The notes beneath the pieces are model-generated. The model saw only the letters and a list, made by a program, of their open reading frames with translations, did not search any database and was not told the origin of the DNA. Positions 25,781-34,235 of a stretch of DNA of 64,000 nt are shown piece by piece. Source of the DNA: an uncultured Oscillospiraceae bacterium (GTDB lineage Bacteria; Bacillota; Clostridia; Oscillospirales; Oscillospiraceae); the NCBI GenBank assembly GCA_910587345.1, contig CAJUKH010000038.1, positions 62,001 to 126,000 on the forward strand, read 5' to 3'. The translations under genes and the position numbers were made by a program. Within the stretch, counting starts at the first letter, position 1; each line of letters begins with the position of its first letter.

Positions 25781-26832
25781 AGACGGTAGAGGAGATCTAT
25801 GAGGAGATGATGGCGGTTTTTCGCCGGGAGACCGGGGCGGAGGGGACGGCGGCGAGCGATCTTTCGGTGAAGCTCTATGCCGTGGCGGCCCAGATCTATG
25901 GCTTGTACGCCCAGGCGGAATGGCTGGCACGGCAGTGTTTTCCCCAGACGGCCCGGGGGGAGTATCTGGACCGGCACGCTGCGATACGGGGGCTGGAACG
26001 GCGGGGAGCGGTGGCTGCCGGCGGGGTCATTCGGTTTTCGCTGGAGGCTCCGGCGGCGACGGACCTGACCATTCCCGCCGGGACGATATGTGCCACGGCA
26101 GGGCAGGTCCGCTTTGAGACCGTCGGGGAGGGGATATTGCAGGCGGGAAAGACGGCGGTGGAGGTCCCTGCCCGGGCGGTGAAAGCCGGGACGGAGGGGA
26201 ATGTGGCCGCCGGGACCATTCTGGCCATGGCGGTGCCGCCGGTGGGGGTGAGCGGGTGCATCAATCCTGCCCCCTTCTCCGGCGGAGTGGACGCAGAGGG
26301 GGATGAGGAGTTGCGCAAGCGGGTGCTGGAGACCTACAGGCGGATGCCAAACGGGGCAAATGCCGCCTTTTATGAGCAGGGGGCACTGTCCTTTGAGAAG
26401 GTGGCGGCCTGCACCGTTCTGCCCCGGCAAAGAGGGGTGGGGACGGTGGATGTGGTGGTGGCTACCCCGGAAGGGATACCGGATGGGGCGCTGCTGGAGG
26501 AACTGGAAGGCTACTTTGCGGCCCGGCGGGAGATCGCCGTGGATGTGCAGGTGAAGGCGCCCGGCGTGAAGAGCGTGAATGTGTCGGTGAAGGTCACTCC
26601 CCACGAGGGGGCTGACGCCGCCGGGGTGAAGGAGAAGGTGGAGAAGGCGCTGCGGGAATATTTTTCCGGGGAGCGGCTGAGCCGGAATGTGCTGGTGGCG
26701 CGGCTCTATCAGCTGGTGCTGGGGCAGGACGGGGTGGAGAACTGTAAAATCACGGCCCCTGCCGCCGATGTGGCGGTGAGAGCCGGGGAGCTGCCCCGGC
26801 TGGGCGCCCTGACGGTGGAGGTGACGGCATGA
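25777..26832 (+). CDS. baseplate J family protein (XkdT-like)
   Basis: A 351-residue main wedge component of the baseplate. The N-terminus TVEEIYEEMMAVFRRETG and the DLSVKLYAVAAQIYGLYAQAEWLARQCFPQTARGEYLDRHAAIRGLER block are diagnostic of the J/XkdT family. A central beta region follows (AGTICATAGQVRFETV), then GVDAEGDEELRKRVLETYRRMPNGANAAFYEQGAL. The ATG at 25777 overlaps the preceding stop; the frame is open 16 codons further upstream but without a ribosome site. Confidence 0.88.
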   Translation: MKTVEEIYEEMMAVFRRETGAEGTAASDLSVKLYAVAAQIYGLYAQAEWLARQCFPQTARGEYLDRHAAIRGLERRGAVAAGGVIRFSLEAPAATDLTIPAGTICATAGQVRFETVGEGILQAGKTAVEVPARAVKAGTEGNVAAGTILAMAVPPVGVSGCINPAPFSGGVDAEGDEELRKRVLETYRRMPNGANAAFYEQGALSFEKVAACTVLPRQRGVGTVDVVVATPEGIPDGALLEELEGYFAARREIAVDVQVKAPGVKSVNVSVKVTPHEGADAAGVKEKVEKALREYFSGERLSRNVLVARLYQLVLGQDGVENCKITAPAADVAVRAGELPRLGALTVEVTA

Positions 26833-27395
26833 ATCACGCCCGAAGAATATGGGAACTGCTGCTTCCTTTGGGACCCTACCGGCGGCAGGGGGTTTATACC
26901 GCCGGAGAGCTTGGGGCGGAGGGGGAGGCTTTGGACGGCGTGGGGGACGCGCTGGCGGAGCTGGAGCGGGAGGTCATGCTGGATACGGCGGAGGGAGAGG
27001 GGCTGGAGGCCTATGAAAGTCTGTTGGCCCACCGGCCGGTGGCCGGGACTCCGGCGGCCCGGCGGGCGGCCCTGTCCGCCCTGCTCCGCATCGGAGGGGA
27101 CAGCTTCACTCTGGCGGCCATCAACGATAACCTGCGGGGCTGCGGCATCAATGCCGCCGTCAGTGAGACCGGCCGGGTGGGGGTGGTGGAGGTCCGCTTC
27201 CCTGATGTGCCCGGTATCCCCGAGGGATTTGAACAGCTGCGGAAGATCGTTGAGGAGATCCTGCCCTGCCATTTGCAGGTGGAGTATGTGTACTGGTACA
27301 TCACCTGGGGGATGGTGGAGGAGAAATTCGGTACCTGGGAGACCTTGGGGGAAGGGGACTGGAACTGGGAGGAGATCGAAAAGATGGTGCGGTAG
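26829..27395 (+). CDS. tail protein XkdU / YmfQ-like (gpI-type)
   Basis: A 188-residue last gene of the phage-type operon, overlapping the J gene by 4 bases. The N-terminal helix WELLLPLGPYRRQGVY and the mid-protein EVMLDTAEGEGLEAYESLLAHRP fit the DUF2313/YmfQ family, which caps the wedge and would normally hold tail fibres. No fibre gene follows: a terminator begins 45 bases downstream. It ends in an acidic/aromatic tail (TWETLGEGDWNWEEIEKMVR). Confidence 0.8.
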   Translation: MNHARRIWELLLPLGPYRRQGVYTAGELGAEGEALDGVGDALAELEREVMLDTAEGEGLEAYESLLAHRPVAGTPAARRAALSALLRIGGDSFTLAAINDNLRGCGINAAVSETGRVGVVEVRFPDVPGIPEGFEQLRKIVEEILPCHLQVEYVYWYITWGMVEEKFGTWETLGEGDWNWEEIEKMVR

Positions 27396-27440
27396 CGAAA
27401 GAGGACAAAACCCGGGCGGTTTTACGTTGGGGTGGGGGTG

Positions 27441-27487
27441 AAAACAGGAAGGGGACGCTCTTGGAGGAGCGTCCCCTTCCTGTTTTT
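27441..27487 (+). terminator. strong intrinsic terminator closing the phage-type operon
   Basis: A 20-base-pair stem (AAAACAGGAAGGGGACGCTC) with a TTGGAG loop followed by TTTTT. It ends the operon just before recG. Bases 27488-27618 hold nothing else visible. Confidence 0.9.
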
Positions 27488-27618
27488 GGTTGAAGCGATG
27501 GGTTTTTCGGCTCGTGGGGGTTCCGGGCTGAGGTGTCGGAGAGGACCCGGGCGGGGGGTGGCAAGGCAGGGGACCGTTCCGCACGGCTGCCGGCGGGGGG
27601 ATTTTTTGGGCTTTTGGT

Positions 27619-27647
27619 TTGCCAGTCGGGAGGAAGTGTGGTAAAAT
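27619..27647 (+). promoter_or_regulatory. sigma-A-type promoter for recG
   Basis: TTGCCA (27619-27624), a 17-base spacer and TAAAAT (27642-27647), 35 bases before the recG ATG. Host transcription therefore restarts independently of the phage-type operon. Confidence 0.75.
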
Positions 27648-27681
27648 CATAACAATAAGGCTGTTTGCGGGAGGTGATGGG

Positions 27682-29730
27682 ATGGATCTGACAACACGGC
27701 TGGACAGCTTTGCCGGGGTGGGGCCGGCCCGGGGGAAGGCTTTGGCCAGATTGGGGCTGGAGACGGTGGGAGACCTGCTTTCCTACTATCCCCGTGCCTA
27801 TGAGGACAGGACAAAGGTCCATTCCATTGCCGACGCACCTACGGAGGAGGCGGTATGCGTCTCGGCCCTGGTGGCGGAGCCGGCCCGGCTGTCCCGTATC
27901 CGGAAGGGGCTGAATCTGACCAAGTGTAAAATCGTGGACGGCACCGGTTCGGCACAGGTCACCTTCTTCAATCAGGATTATGTGCGCCACGCTCTGGTGG
28001 CGGGAGAGAGCTATATTTTTTATGGAAAGATGGAGGTGTCGGGACGGCACCGGCAGATGACCAACCCGGTATTCGAGCGGGAGGGGAAGACCCGGTTCAC
28101 CGGGCGGATCATGCCGGTATATCCATTGACCGCCGGGGTGAGCAACAACCTGCTGGCGGGGCTGGCCCTGCCCAGCGTGGAGAACTGCGCTGCCATGGTG
28201 GAGGAGGGGCTGCCGGCAGCGCTGCGGTGGGAGCATGGGCTTTGCGCCGCGGGATATGCCTGCGCCAATGTCCATTTCCCCGCCGATCAGGAGGCTCTGG
28301 CGGTGGCCCGGCGGCGGCTGGTATTTGAGGAGCTGTTTACCCTGTCCTGCGGCATGGCCTTCCTCCGCTCCCGGCGGAGCGGGGCGGCGGGGCAGGTTTT
28401 TCCCCGGCGGGAGGTGGAAGAGTTCCTGCCTCTGCTGCCCTTTGCCCCCACAGGGGCACAGCGGCGGGCCATGGGGGAGCTGCTGACCGATCTGACCGGA
28501 GGAAAGCCCATGAACCGGCTCATTCAGGGGGATGTGGGTTCCGGCAAGACGGCGGTGGCGGCCTATGCCGCCTGGCTGGCCTTTGAGGGCGGGTATCAGA
28601 CCGCCATGATGGCCCCCACGGAAATTTTGGCCCGGCAGCACTACGAGACCCTGAGCCGGCTCCTGGCCCCGGCGGGGGTCCGGGTGGGGCTGTTGCTGGG
28701 AAGTATGAAAGCCACAGAGAAAAAGGCCCTCCACGCCGCTTTGGCGGCGGGGGAGGTGGACCTTGTGGTGGGGACCCACGCATTGCTCTCCGAGGGGGTG
28801 GAGTACGCCAATCTGGGACTTGCCATCACCGATGAACAGCACCGGTTCGGGGTGGGGCAGCGCTCCGCTTTGAGCGCCAAGGCGGCGGTGCCTCCCCATG
28901 TACTGGTCATGTCGGCCACCCCCATTCCCCGGACTCTGGCGTTGCTGATCTACGGGGATCTGGATGTGACCGTTATCGATGAGCTGCCCCCCGGACGGAC
29001 GCCGGTGGAGACCTTTCTGGTGGGGGAGGACAAGCGGCAGCGGATGTACGGCTTTGTGCGAAAGCAGGTGGCCGAGGGGCGGCAGGTATATATCATCTGC
29101 CCCGCCGTGGAGGAGGGGGAGGACTCCGACCTGAAGGCGGTCACCGCCTTTGCCAAGGAGTTGGCCGAAGTGGTCTTTCCCGAATTGCGGGTGGCCTTTG
29201 TCCACGGGAAGCTGAAAAGCAGGGACAAGGAGGCGGTGATGGCGGCATTTGCCGGTGGGGATATTGATATATTGGTGTCCACCACCGTGGTGGAGGTGGG
29301 GGTGGATGTGCCAAACGCCAGCTTGATGGTCATTGAGAACGCCGAACGGTTCGGCCTTTCCCAGCTTCACCAGCTGCGGGGCCGGGTGGGCCGGGGGCAG
29401 TGGCAGTCTTACTGCGTGCTGGTCAGCGGGAACCACAGTTCGGAGACCCGGGAGCGGCTTCGCTACTTTACCCAGACCACCGATGGGTTCAAAATCGCTG
29501 AAAAGGATCTGGAGCTGCGGGGGCCGGGAGATTTCTTCGGGCAGCGACAGCACGGGTTGCCGGTGCTTCGGGCCGCCGACCTGGCAGGGGATACCCGGGT
29601 ATTGAAGGAGGCGCAGGAGGCGGCGGAAAAGCTGCTGGAGGCGGACCCGGGCCTGGCAGAGCCGGAAAACCGGGTGGTCATGGGCAGGGTGAAGCGGCTG
29701 TTTGCGGAGGATGGAGATATCTTCAATTAA
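27682..29730 (+). CDS. recG: ATP-dependent DNA helicase RecG
   Basis: Monomeric helicase that regresses stalled replication forks and processes branched DNA, 682 residues (family 670-700). The N-terminal wedge/OB domain (about 55-155) is followed by two RecA-like domains. Walker A is GDVGSGKT, the DEQH motif is DEQHRFGVGQR, motif III is MSATPIPRTLAL, and motif VI is HQLRGRVGRG. The C-terminal TRG motif is present as ELRGPGDFFGQRQHG. The ATG at 27682 follows GGGAGG; 21 open codons upstream are ignored because they overlap the promoter. Confidence 0.97.
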   Translation: MDLTTRLDSFAGVGPARGKALARLGLETVGDLLSYYPRAYEDRTKVHSIADAPTEEAVCVSALVAEPARLSRIRKGLNLTKCKIVDGTGSAQVTFFNQDYVRHALVAGESYIFYGKMEVSGRHRQMTNPVFEREGKTRFTGRIMPVYPLTAGVSNNLLAGLALPSVENCAAMVEEGLPAALRWEHGLCAAGYACANVHFPADQEALAVARRRLVFEELFTLSCGMAFLRSRRSGAAGQVFPRREVEEFLPLLPFAPTGAQRRAMGELLTDLTGGKPMNRLIQGDVGSGKTAVAAYAAWLAFEGGYQTAMMAPTEILARQHYETLSRLLAPAGVRVGLLLGSMKATEKKALHAALAAGEVDLVVGTHALLSEGVEYANLGLAITDEQHRFGVGQRSALSAKAAVPPHVLVMSATPIPRTLALLIYGDLDVTVIDELPPGRTPVETFLVGEDKRQRMYGFVRKQVAEGRQVYIICPAVEEGEDSDLKAVTAFAKELAEVVFPELRVAFVHGKLKSRDKEAVMAAFAGGDIDILVSTTVVEVGVDVPNASLMVIENAERFGLSQLHQLRGRVGRGQWQSYCVLVSGNHSSETRERLRYFTQTTDGFKIAEKDLELRGPGDFFGQRQHGLPVLRAADLAGDTRVLKEAQEAAEKLLEADPGLAEPENRVVMGRVKRLFAEDGDIFN

Positions 29731-29774
29731 AATAGAAAACCAGGCGAATTTTTGCGAAAAGGGAGGAATTTTGG

Positions 29775-31055
29775 ATGAAATACGCACTGATCAACGGGAT
29801 CATTCTTGACGGCAGGGAGGACATGGCGCCCCGGGAGGGGATGGCGGTCCTTATCAACGGGGAGGTCATTGAGGCGGTCTGTCCCATGGCGGAGGAGTTC
29901 CCCGGCTATGAGACGGTGGATCTGAAGGGAGCCTATGTGATGCCCGGGCTTATCAACCTTCATGTCCACCTGCCCTCCTCGGGGAAGCCCAAGAAGAAGC
30001 AGAGCGACCCCAAGAAGGCGGTGAAGCTGATGACCAGCAACGGCCTTTTGATGAAGGTGGCGGAGAAGATCTGTGCCGAGGCGGCCAGGACCCAGCTGAT
30101 GAGTGGGGTCACCACCATCCGCACCATGGGGGGCGTGGCCAATCTGGATACCGTCATTCGGGACAAAATCGAGAAGGGGACCCTTCAGGGGCCTCGCATT
30201 CTGGCGGGGAATATGGCGGTGTCGGTGGAGGGGGGCCACATGGCCGGCTCTCTGGCTTACATCGCCCACACGGCGGAGGATGCGGCGGAGTATGTCCGCC
30301 GCATCGCACTGGACAGGCCGGACGTCATCAAGCTGATGATCACCGGCGGGGTGCTGGACGCCACGGTGAAGGGGGAGCCGGGGGTGCTGAAAATGCCCCC
30401 GGAGCTGGTGAAGGCCGCCTGTGACGAGGCCCACCGGCTGGGGTATCCCGTGGCCGCCCATGTGGAGAGTCCCGAGGGGGTGAAGGTGGCCCTTCAGAAC
30501 GGGGTGGACACCATTGAGCACGGCGCCCTGCCCGACGGGGAAATTCTGGAGCTGTTTAAGACCCGGGGGGCCGCCCATGTGGCCACCCTGTCTCCCGCTC
30601 TGCCCTATGCCCTTTTTGACCGGGAGGTAAGCCATATCTCCGAGATGGAGCAGTATAACGGCTCCGTGGTTTTCGAAGGGATCGTTGCCTGCGCCAAGGC
30701 CTGTCTGGAGGCGGGGGTGCCCGTGGGACTGGGCACCGACACGGGCTGTCCCTACATCACCCACTACGATATGTGGCGGGAACTGAACTATTTCCGCAAG
30801 TACTGCGGTGTGTCCAACGCCTTTGCCCTCCACACCGCCACCGAGGTCAACGCCCGCATTGCCGGCATCAGCGACAAGGTGGGTACGGTGGAGGCGGGGA
30901 AGGAGGCCGATTTGCTGTTCACGGTGGGCAATCCGCTGGAAAGCCTGCTGGCCCTTCGCTATCCCAAGATGGTCATGGCCCGGGGGCAGCTGGTGCGGGA
31001 GCCGAAGGTGAAGAAGATGCCGGAAGTGGAAGAGGCGCTGGACAAATACCTGTAA
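29775..31055 (+). CDS. amidohydrolase family protein (imidazolonepropionase/prolidase-like)
   Basis: Metal-dependent TIM-barrel hydrolase of 426 residues, predicted cytosolic. Ligands follow the family pattern: LHVH at residues 62-65, the lysine in VIKLMITGG (candidate carboxylated bridge), H in AAHVESPEG, H in TIEHGALPDG and D in GLGTDTGCP. It may act on N-acyl amino acids, dipeptides or cyclic amides; the substrate is not evident. It follows recG by 44 bases with AGGGAGG before the ATG, and leads a run with the next two genes. Confidence 0.85.
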   Translation: MKYALINGIILDGREDMAPREGMAVLINGEVIEAVCPMAEEFPGYETVDLKGAYVMPGLINLHVHLPSSGKPKKKQSDPKKAVKLMTSNGLLMKVAEKICAEAARTQLMSGVTTIRTMGGVANLDTVIRDKIEKGTLQGPRILAGNMAVSVEGGHMAGSLAYIAHTAEDAAEYVRRIALDRPDVIKLMITGGVLDATVKGEPGVLKMPPELVKAACDEAHRLGYPVAAHVESPEGVKVALQNGVDTIEHGALPDGEILELFKTRGAAHVATLSPALPYALFDREVSHISEMEQYNGSVVFEGIVACAKACLEAGVPVGLGTDTGCPYITHYDMWRELNYFRKYCGVSNAFALHTATEVNARIAGISDKVGTVEAGKEADLLFTVGNPLESLLALRYPKMVMARGQLVREPKVKKMPEVEEALDKYL

Positions 31056-31067
31056 GGGGACGGGTTT

Positions 31068-31598
31068 ATGCGGAAGGTGACATTGTTTATCGCCATGAGT
31101 TTGGACGGTTATATCGCAGACGAAAAAGGCGGCGTGGACTGGCTGGCGGGACAGGACCCGGCGGCGGGGGATGGAGATGGTTATTCTCGTTTTGTCGAAG
31201 GAATCGATACGGTCATCATGGGGTGGAACACCTATCATCAGGTGGTTACCGAGCTGTCCCCCGATGCGTGGGTGTATGAGGGGCTGGAAAGCTATATTCT
31301 GACCCACAGGGACCTGCCGCCGCAAAAGGGGATCACGTTTACCGGGGAAGCGCCGGAGCAGCTGCTTGAGCGGCTGCAGGCCCGGCCGGGGAAGGGGATC
31401 TGGATCTGCGGCGGCGCTCAGGTGGTGAGGCAGCTGATGGAGGCCGACCTGATCGATGAGTATGTTATTTCGGTGATACCGGTCCTGCTGGGCGGCGGAG
31501 TGCGGCTGTTTGAAGGAGGGTTTTCGCCCCGGCCCCTGCGGCTTGTGGGGAGTAGGAGTGAAAACGGTATTATGGAGCTTGTCTATGAAAAAAGGTAA
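31068..31598 (+). CDS. dihydrofolate reductase / RibD C-terminal domain family protein
   Basis: A 176-residue single-domain NADPH-dependent reductase of the RibD-C/YwjB group. The N-terminus RKVTLFIAMSLDGYIADEKGGVDWL is diagnostic, followed by DTVIMGWNTYHQV, the nucleotide-binding GKGIWICGGAQVVRQLMEADLIDEYVISVIPVLLGGGVRLF and a C-terminal strand. These proteins are rarely true folate reductases; the substrate is unknown. It begins 12 bases after the amidohydrolase gene and is likely cotranscribed with it. Confidence 0.88.
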   Translation: MRKVTLFIAMSLDGYIADEKGGVDWLAGQDPAAGDGDGYSRFVEGIDTVIMGWNTYHQVVTELSPDAWVYEGLESYILTHRDLPPQKGITFTGEAPEQLLERLQARPGKGIWICGGAQVVRQLMEADLIDEYVISVIPVLLGGGVRLFEGGFSPRPLRLVGSRSENGIMELVYEKR

Positions 31599-31624
31599 GA
31601 GGCCCTGGAGGGGAGGAACAGGCT

Positions 31625-32506
31625 ATGTATGAATTGCGGCAGGCGGGAGAGGAGACCTTTTATCTGGAGTGTCCCGCCAAAATCGGTATTTATCAGCCTC
31701 GGCCGGGAGAGGTCTATCTGGTCGACAGCGGCGGAGACAAGGACGCCGGCCGGAGGGTGCGGAAGCTGCTGGAGGAGCGGGGGTGGAGCCTGAAGGGGAT
31801 CATGGTGACACACTCCAACGCCGACCATATCGGCGGGTGCAGGTATCTTCAAAATCAGTATGGCTGTCCGGTGTTTGCCGGAGGTATAGAGGGGGCCTTC
31901 ACCCGCTGGCCGGTGCTGGAGCCTGCCTTTCTCTACGGGGGCTATCCCCACAGGGACCTGCGGCATAAGTTTCTGATGGCCGAGGGGTGTGAGACGGTGG
32001 GGTTTGACCACCCGGATTTTCCGCGGGAGGTGGAGGTCATTCCTCTGCCCGGCCACTTCTTTGACATGGTGGGCTATAAGACGCCGGACGGCACGGTGTT
32101 TCTGGCCGATTGTCTGTCCGGGGAGGGCACACTGGAAAAGCACGGCATTTCCTTTCTCTATGATGTGGAGGCCTATCTGGAGACGCTGGATAAGGTGGGG
32201 GAGATGGAGGGGCGTCTTTTCGTTCCCGCCCATGCCCCGGCCACGGCGGACATCCGGCCTCTGGCCCGAAGAAACAAAGGGGCGGTGGAGGATATTGCCG
32301 GGACCATCCGTACCTTCTGTGGGGAGGGCACGGGGTTTGAGGAACTGCTGGCCCGGCTTTTTGACTATTACGGCCTGACCATGACCCATGAGCAGTATGT
32401 GCTGGTGGGGAGCACGGTGCGCTCCTATCTCTCCTGGCTGAAGGATAAAGGAGAGGTGGAGGCGGTATTTGAGAGAAACCGGCTGTACTGGAAGGCGATG
32501 AAGTGA
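31625..32506 (+). CDS. MBL-fold metallo-hydrolase
   Basis: A 293-residue metallo-beta-lactamase-fold protein. The metal motif is THSNADHIGG rather than HxHxDH: Asn replaces the second histidine, with Asp and the final His retained. Further ligands are in PLPGHFFDMVG, FLADCLSGEG and PAHAP. The C-terminal 70 residues form a helical region ending RSYLSWLKDKGEVEAVFERN, as in a clostridial subgroup of unknown role. It follows the DHFR-like gene by 26 bases with GGAGGA before the ATG, and a terminator lies 23 bases after it. Confidence 0.85.
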   Translation: MYELRQAGEETFYLECPAKIGIYQPRPGEVYLVDSGGDKDAGRRVRKLLEERGWSLKGIMVTHSNADHIGGCRYLQNQYGCPVFAGGIEGAFTRWPVLEPAFLYGGYPHRDLRHKFLMAEGCETVGFDHPDFPREVEVIPLPGHFFDMVGYKTPDGTVFLADCLSGEGTLEKHGISFLYDVEAYLETLDKVGEMEGRLFVPAHAPATADIRPLARRNKGAVEDIAGTIRTFCGEGTGFEELLARLFDYYGLTMTHEQYVLVGSTVRSYLSWLKDKGEVEAVFERNRLYWKAMK

Positions 32507-32529
32507 AAAGAACAGGCGGCCGGATAAAG

Positions 32530-32567
32530 AAAGGGCGGGCCCTGCGATTTTGCAGGGTCCGCCCTTT
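32530..32567. terminator. bidirectional terminator between convergent genes
   Basis: A 16-base-pair stem (AAAGGGCGGGCCCTGC, one G-U pair) with a 6-base loop, between the stops of the MBL gene (plus) and the Ntn-hydrolase gene (minus). Confidence 0.8.
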
Positions 32568-32572
32568 GTGTT

Positions 32573-33625
32573 TTACCATTGCTCCAAATCGAAGCGATAG
32601 CTTTTTTCGTAATTGCCGTGGAGCGTCAGCTCCACGGTGGCGTTTGTGTTGTTGTAAACGGCGGACCAGAAGGTGGAGTCCTGCGCCACGGCTTCTAAAC
32701 AGTCCATGGCGGCGTTTTCATCGGGAAGAAGGCCGTTGGACTGCGCCAGAAGCTGCTTCAGGGTTTCGTACCGGTCCTGTCCTCTGCCCACGTTGTACAG
32801 TTCTCCGGGAGAGAGAAAGAAGTTGGTACACCACTGATAGTTTTCTTCCGGCCGGATCAGAGACAACTGGCCGTCCACATACTCGGCCACTACACTGCTG
32901 CCGTGAGCGTCGGCGATCTGGAAGTGGAAACAGGCGTTGGCCGAGGAGTGCATATCATACCGGCGCAGCAATTCTACGGCCTCATCCACCGTGGCGGCCC
33001 GGTCCAGTATGAGCCGGATGGCGGAGGAGGTGGTAATGTCGGTATGGCCGTTATCCTGATGCGTGGGTTCCACATCGAGCTGGAGGACCCCGATGGAGAG
33101 GCCCTTCTCATTCACTCCGTCCAGAGGGATATAGGGAGCGGCCAGGGACAGCAGGCTGGCAGGGAAGCCTTCGGGGACGTAGTCCCCGCCGTAGCCCACA
33201 TAACCCAGATTTACCATGGAGATGGATTCATATCCGTCTTCCGGGGCTGTGTGGACCAGCATACAGGGCTTGATCGGATTGTCAAAATTGCGGCCAAAGA
33301 CGGCGTCTCCGTTTTCCAGCCGGGCATTGAAGGTGGAACAGCTGAGGTCCGGAAGGGTAATGGTCACAGGCAGCCCCTTCATCAGCTTTTGGATCACAAA
33401 GGCGCTGAGTTCCTGATCGCTGGAGGCGCCTTGCGCCAGAAACTCTTCCAGACCGTAGTCAGCGGTGTAGTCCATGACATAAAAGGGGGCGTCATCCAGC
33501 TTCCGAATGGAGGTCAGGGTGGAAAACTCCCGGTGGAACAGAAGCCCCAGCGCAATGAGAGCGGCCAGCAGCAGGGCCAGCAGTCCTCCCGCAAGAGAGA
33601 GGAGCCGTTTCTTTCCTTTACTCAT
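32573..33625 (-). CDS. membrane-anchored Ntn hydrolase of the choloylglycine hydrolase / acyltransferase type
   Basis: A 350-residue protein with one N-terminal membrane helix (about 8-30) and an outward C-terminal domain. The likely nucleophile is Cys96 in DLSCSTFNAR, followed by GRNFD (111-115), the signature of linear-amide C-N hydrolases such as bile-salt hydrolases and 6-APA acyltransferases. These mature by cleavage before the cysteine. Later conserved parts are GVNEKGLSIGVL, TSSAIRLILDRAATVDEAVELL and CTNFFLSP. The start overlaps the MarR stop by 8 bases. The substrate could be a bile conjugate, an N-acyl amino acid or a quorum signal. Confidence 0.8.
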   Translation of the reverse strand: MSKGKKRLLSLAGGLLALLLAALIALGLLFHREFSTLTSIRKLDDAPFYVMDYTADYGLEEFLAQGASSDQELSAFVIQKLMKGLPVTITLPDLSCSTFNARLENGDAVFGRNFDNPIKPCMLVHTAPEDGYESISMVNLGYVGYGGDYVPEGFPASLLSLAAPYIPLDGVNEKGLSIGVLQLDVEPTHQDNGHTDITTSSAIRLILDRAATVDEAVELLRRYDMHSSANACFHFQIADAHGSSVVAEYVDGQLSLIRPEENYQWCTNFFLSPGELYNVGRGQDRYETLKQLLAQSNGLLPDENAAMDCLEAVAQDSTFWSAVYNNTNATVELTLHGNYEKSYRFDLEQW

Positions 33626-34094
33626 ATAAAGTATCTTCCTTTCTTTCGGCCACCGAGGCTTCCAGGCGGCTCAGGTTTTGGGCAATGATGCCGAAGGTGC
33701 GGTAAAACACTACAAGGTCAGCATCGGGAATGTCCCGGCTGACGAACCGGTTCATGGCCAGAAGGATGGTTTCCATCTCATCCGTGACAGCCCGGCCTTC
33801 GGCGGTCATGGTGTAGCGGCGTTTATAGAGGCCTTTGCCGGGCCTTTGCCTGACATAGCCCTTTTCTTCCAGATTTTGCAGGACCCGGGAGACCTGCGCT
33901 TTATCCATCAGCTCGGCCTGGGCCAGTTCCCCCTGCGTCATGCCCTCTTCGCCGCTTTCGGCCAGGTGGCAGAGAAGGTTGGTGTGGGCGGCGGACAGGC
34001 CGTAGTGCGCCATTTTTTCCATCTTCATGCTCTGGATGGATTTGGTGACGCTGCCGACAAGACTGCTGAATTGGATAAAACGACTTTTTTCCAT
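33618..34094 (-). CDS. MarR-family transcriptional regulator
   Basis: A 158-residue winged-helix repressor. The DNA-binding core is LLCHLAESGEEGMTQGELAQAELMDKAQVSRVLQNLEEKGYVRQRPGKGLYKRRYTMTAEGRAVTDEM, with helical dimer arms on both sides. The ATG at 34094 follows AAGGAGG by 7 bases; a 21-codon upstream extension crosses the promoter and is rejected. It is cotranscribed with and overlaps the Ntn-hydrolase gene, so that enzyme is its probable target. An inverted repeat over the -35 box suggests autoregulation. Confidence 0.9.
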   Translation of the reverse strand: MEKSRFIQFSSLVGSVTKSIQSMKMEKMAHYGLSAAHTNLLCHLAESGEEGMTQGELAQAELMDKAQVSRVLQNLEEKGYVRQRPGKGLYKRRYTMTAEGRAVTDEMETILLAMNRFVSRDIPDADLVVFYRTFGIIAQNLSRLEASVAERKEDTLYE

Positions 34095-34125
34095 GGGAAG
34101 GCCTCCTTGTTTGATGGGCAGGCTC

Positions 34126-34155
34126 ATTTTACCATTATATCGTTGAGTTGTCAAC
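34126..34155 (-). promoter_or_regulatory. promoter and candidate operator for the MarR/Ntn-hydrolase operon
   Basis: TTGACA (34154-34149), a 17-base spacer and TAAAAT (34131-34126). The -35 lies inside an inverted repeat GTTGA-CAAC-TCAAC (34155-34142), well placed for a MarR dimer to block polymerase. Confidence 0.72.
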
Positions 34156-34194
34156 AATAAAGATTCGGAGGGGAACGAAGGCCTTGCGATGGCA

Positions 34195-34235
34195 AAAAGG
34201 AAGCGTCACCATCATTCATGGTGACGCTTCCTTTT
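34195..34235 (-). terminator. intrinsic terminator after the GNAT gene
   Basis: A perfect 18-base-pair stem (AAAAGGAAGCGTCACCAT) with a CATTC loop, overlapping the GNAT stop codon. It would end the long leftward operon that begins at the lysine riboswitch. Confidence 0.85.

Larger units (their letters stand above)
12409..27395 (+). mobile_element. contractile-tail phage-type particle locus without integration, replication or lysis genes
   Basis: About 15 kb of head and tail genes in PBSX (xkd) order, all on the plus strand, many joined by ATGA-type overlaps, closed by a strong terminator at 27441. Packaging, portal, protease, capsid, connector, sheath, tube, chaperone and baseplate genes are present. 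No integrase, repressor, replication, holin, endolysin, tail-fibre or recognisable tape-measure gene is seen, and both flanks are host genes (smpB side, recG side). Base composition matches the neighbours, suggesting long residence. It may be a decayed prophage, a bacteriocin-like particle or a gene transfer agent; the sequence alone cannot decide. Confidence 0.85.

Noticed and set aside
27301..29787. Long minus-strand open frame (828 codons) across recG
   Set aside because: It is antisense to the clear RecG helicase. GC-rich codon usage leaves stop-free frames opposite real genes, and the translation is Pro/His/Gln-rich with no family features.
32573..33625. Naming the Ntn hydrolase a bile salt hydrolase
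   Set aside because: The superfamily motifs are present, but the membrane anchor and divergent sequence do not allow a substrate call.
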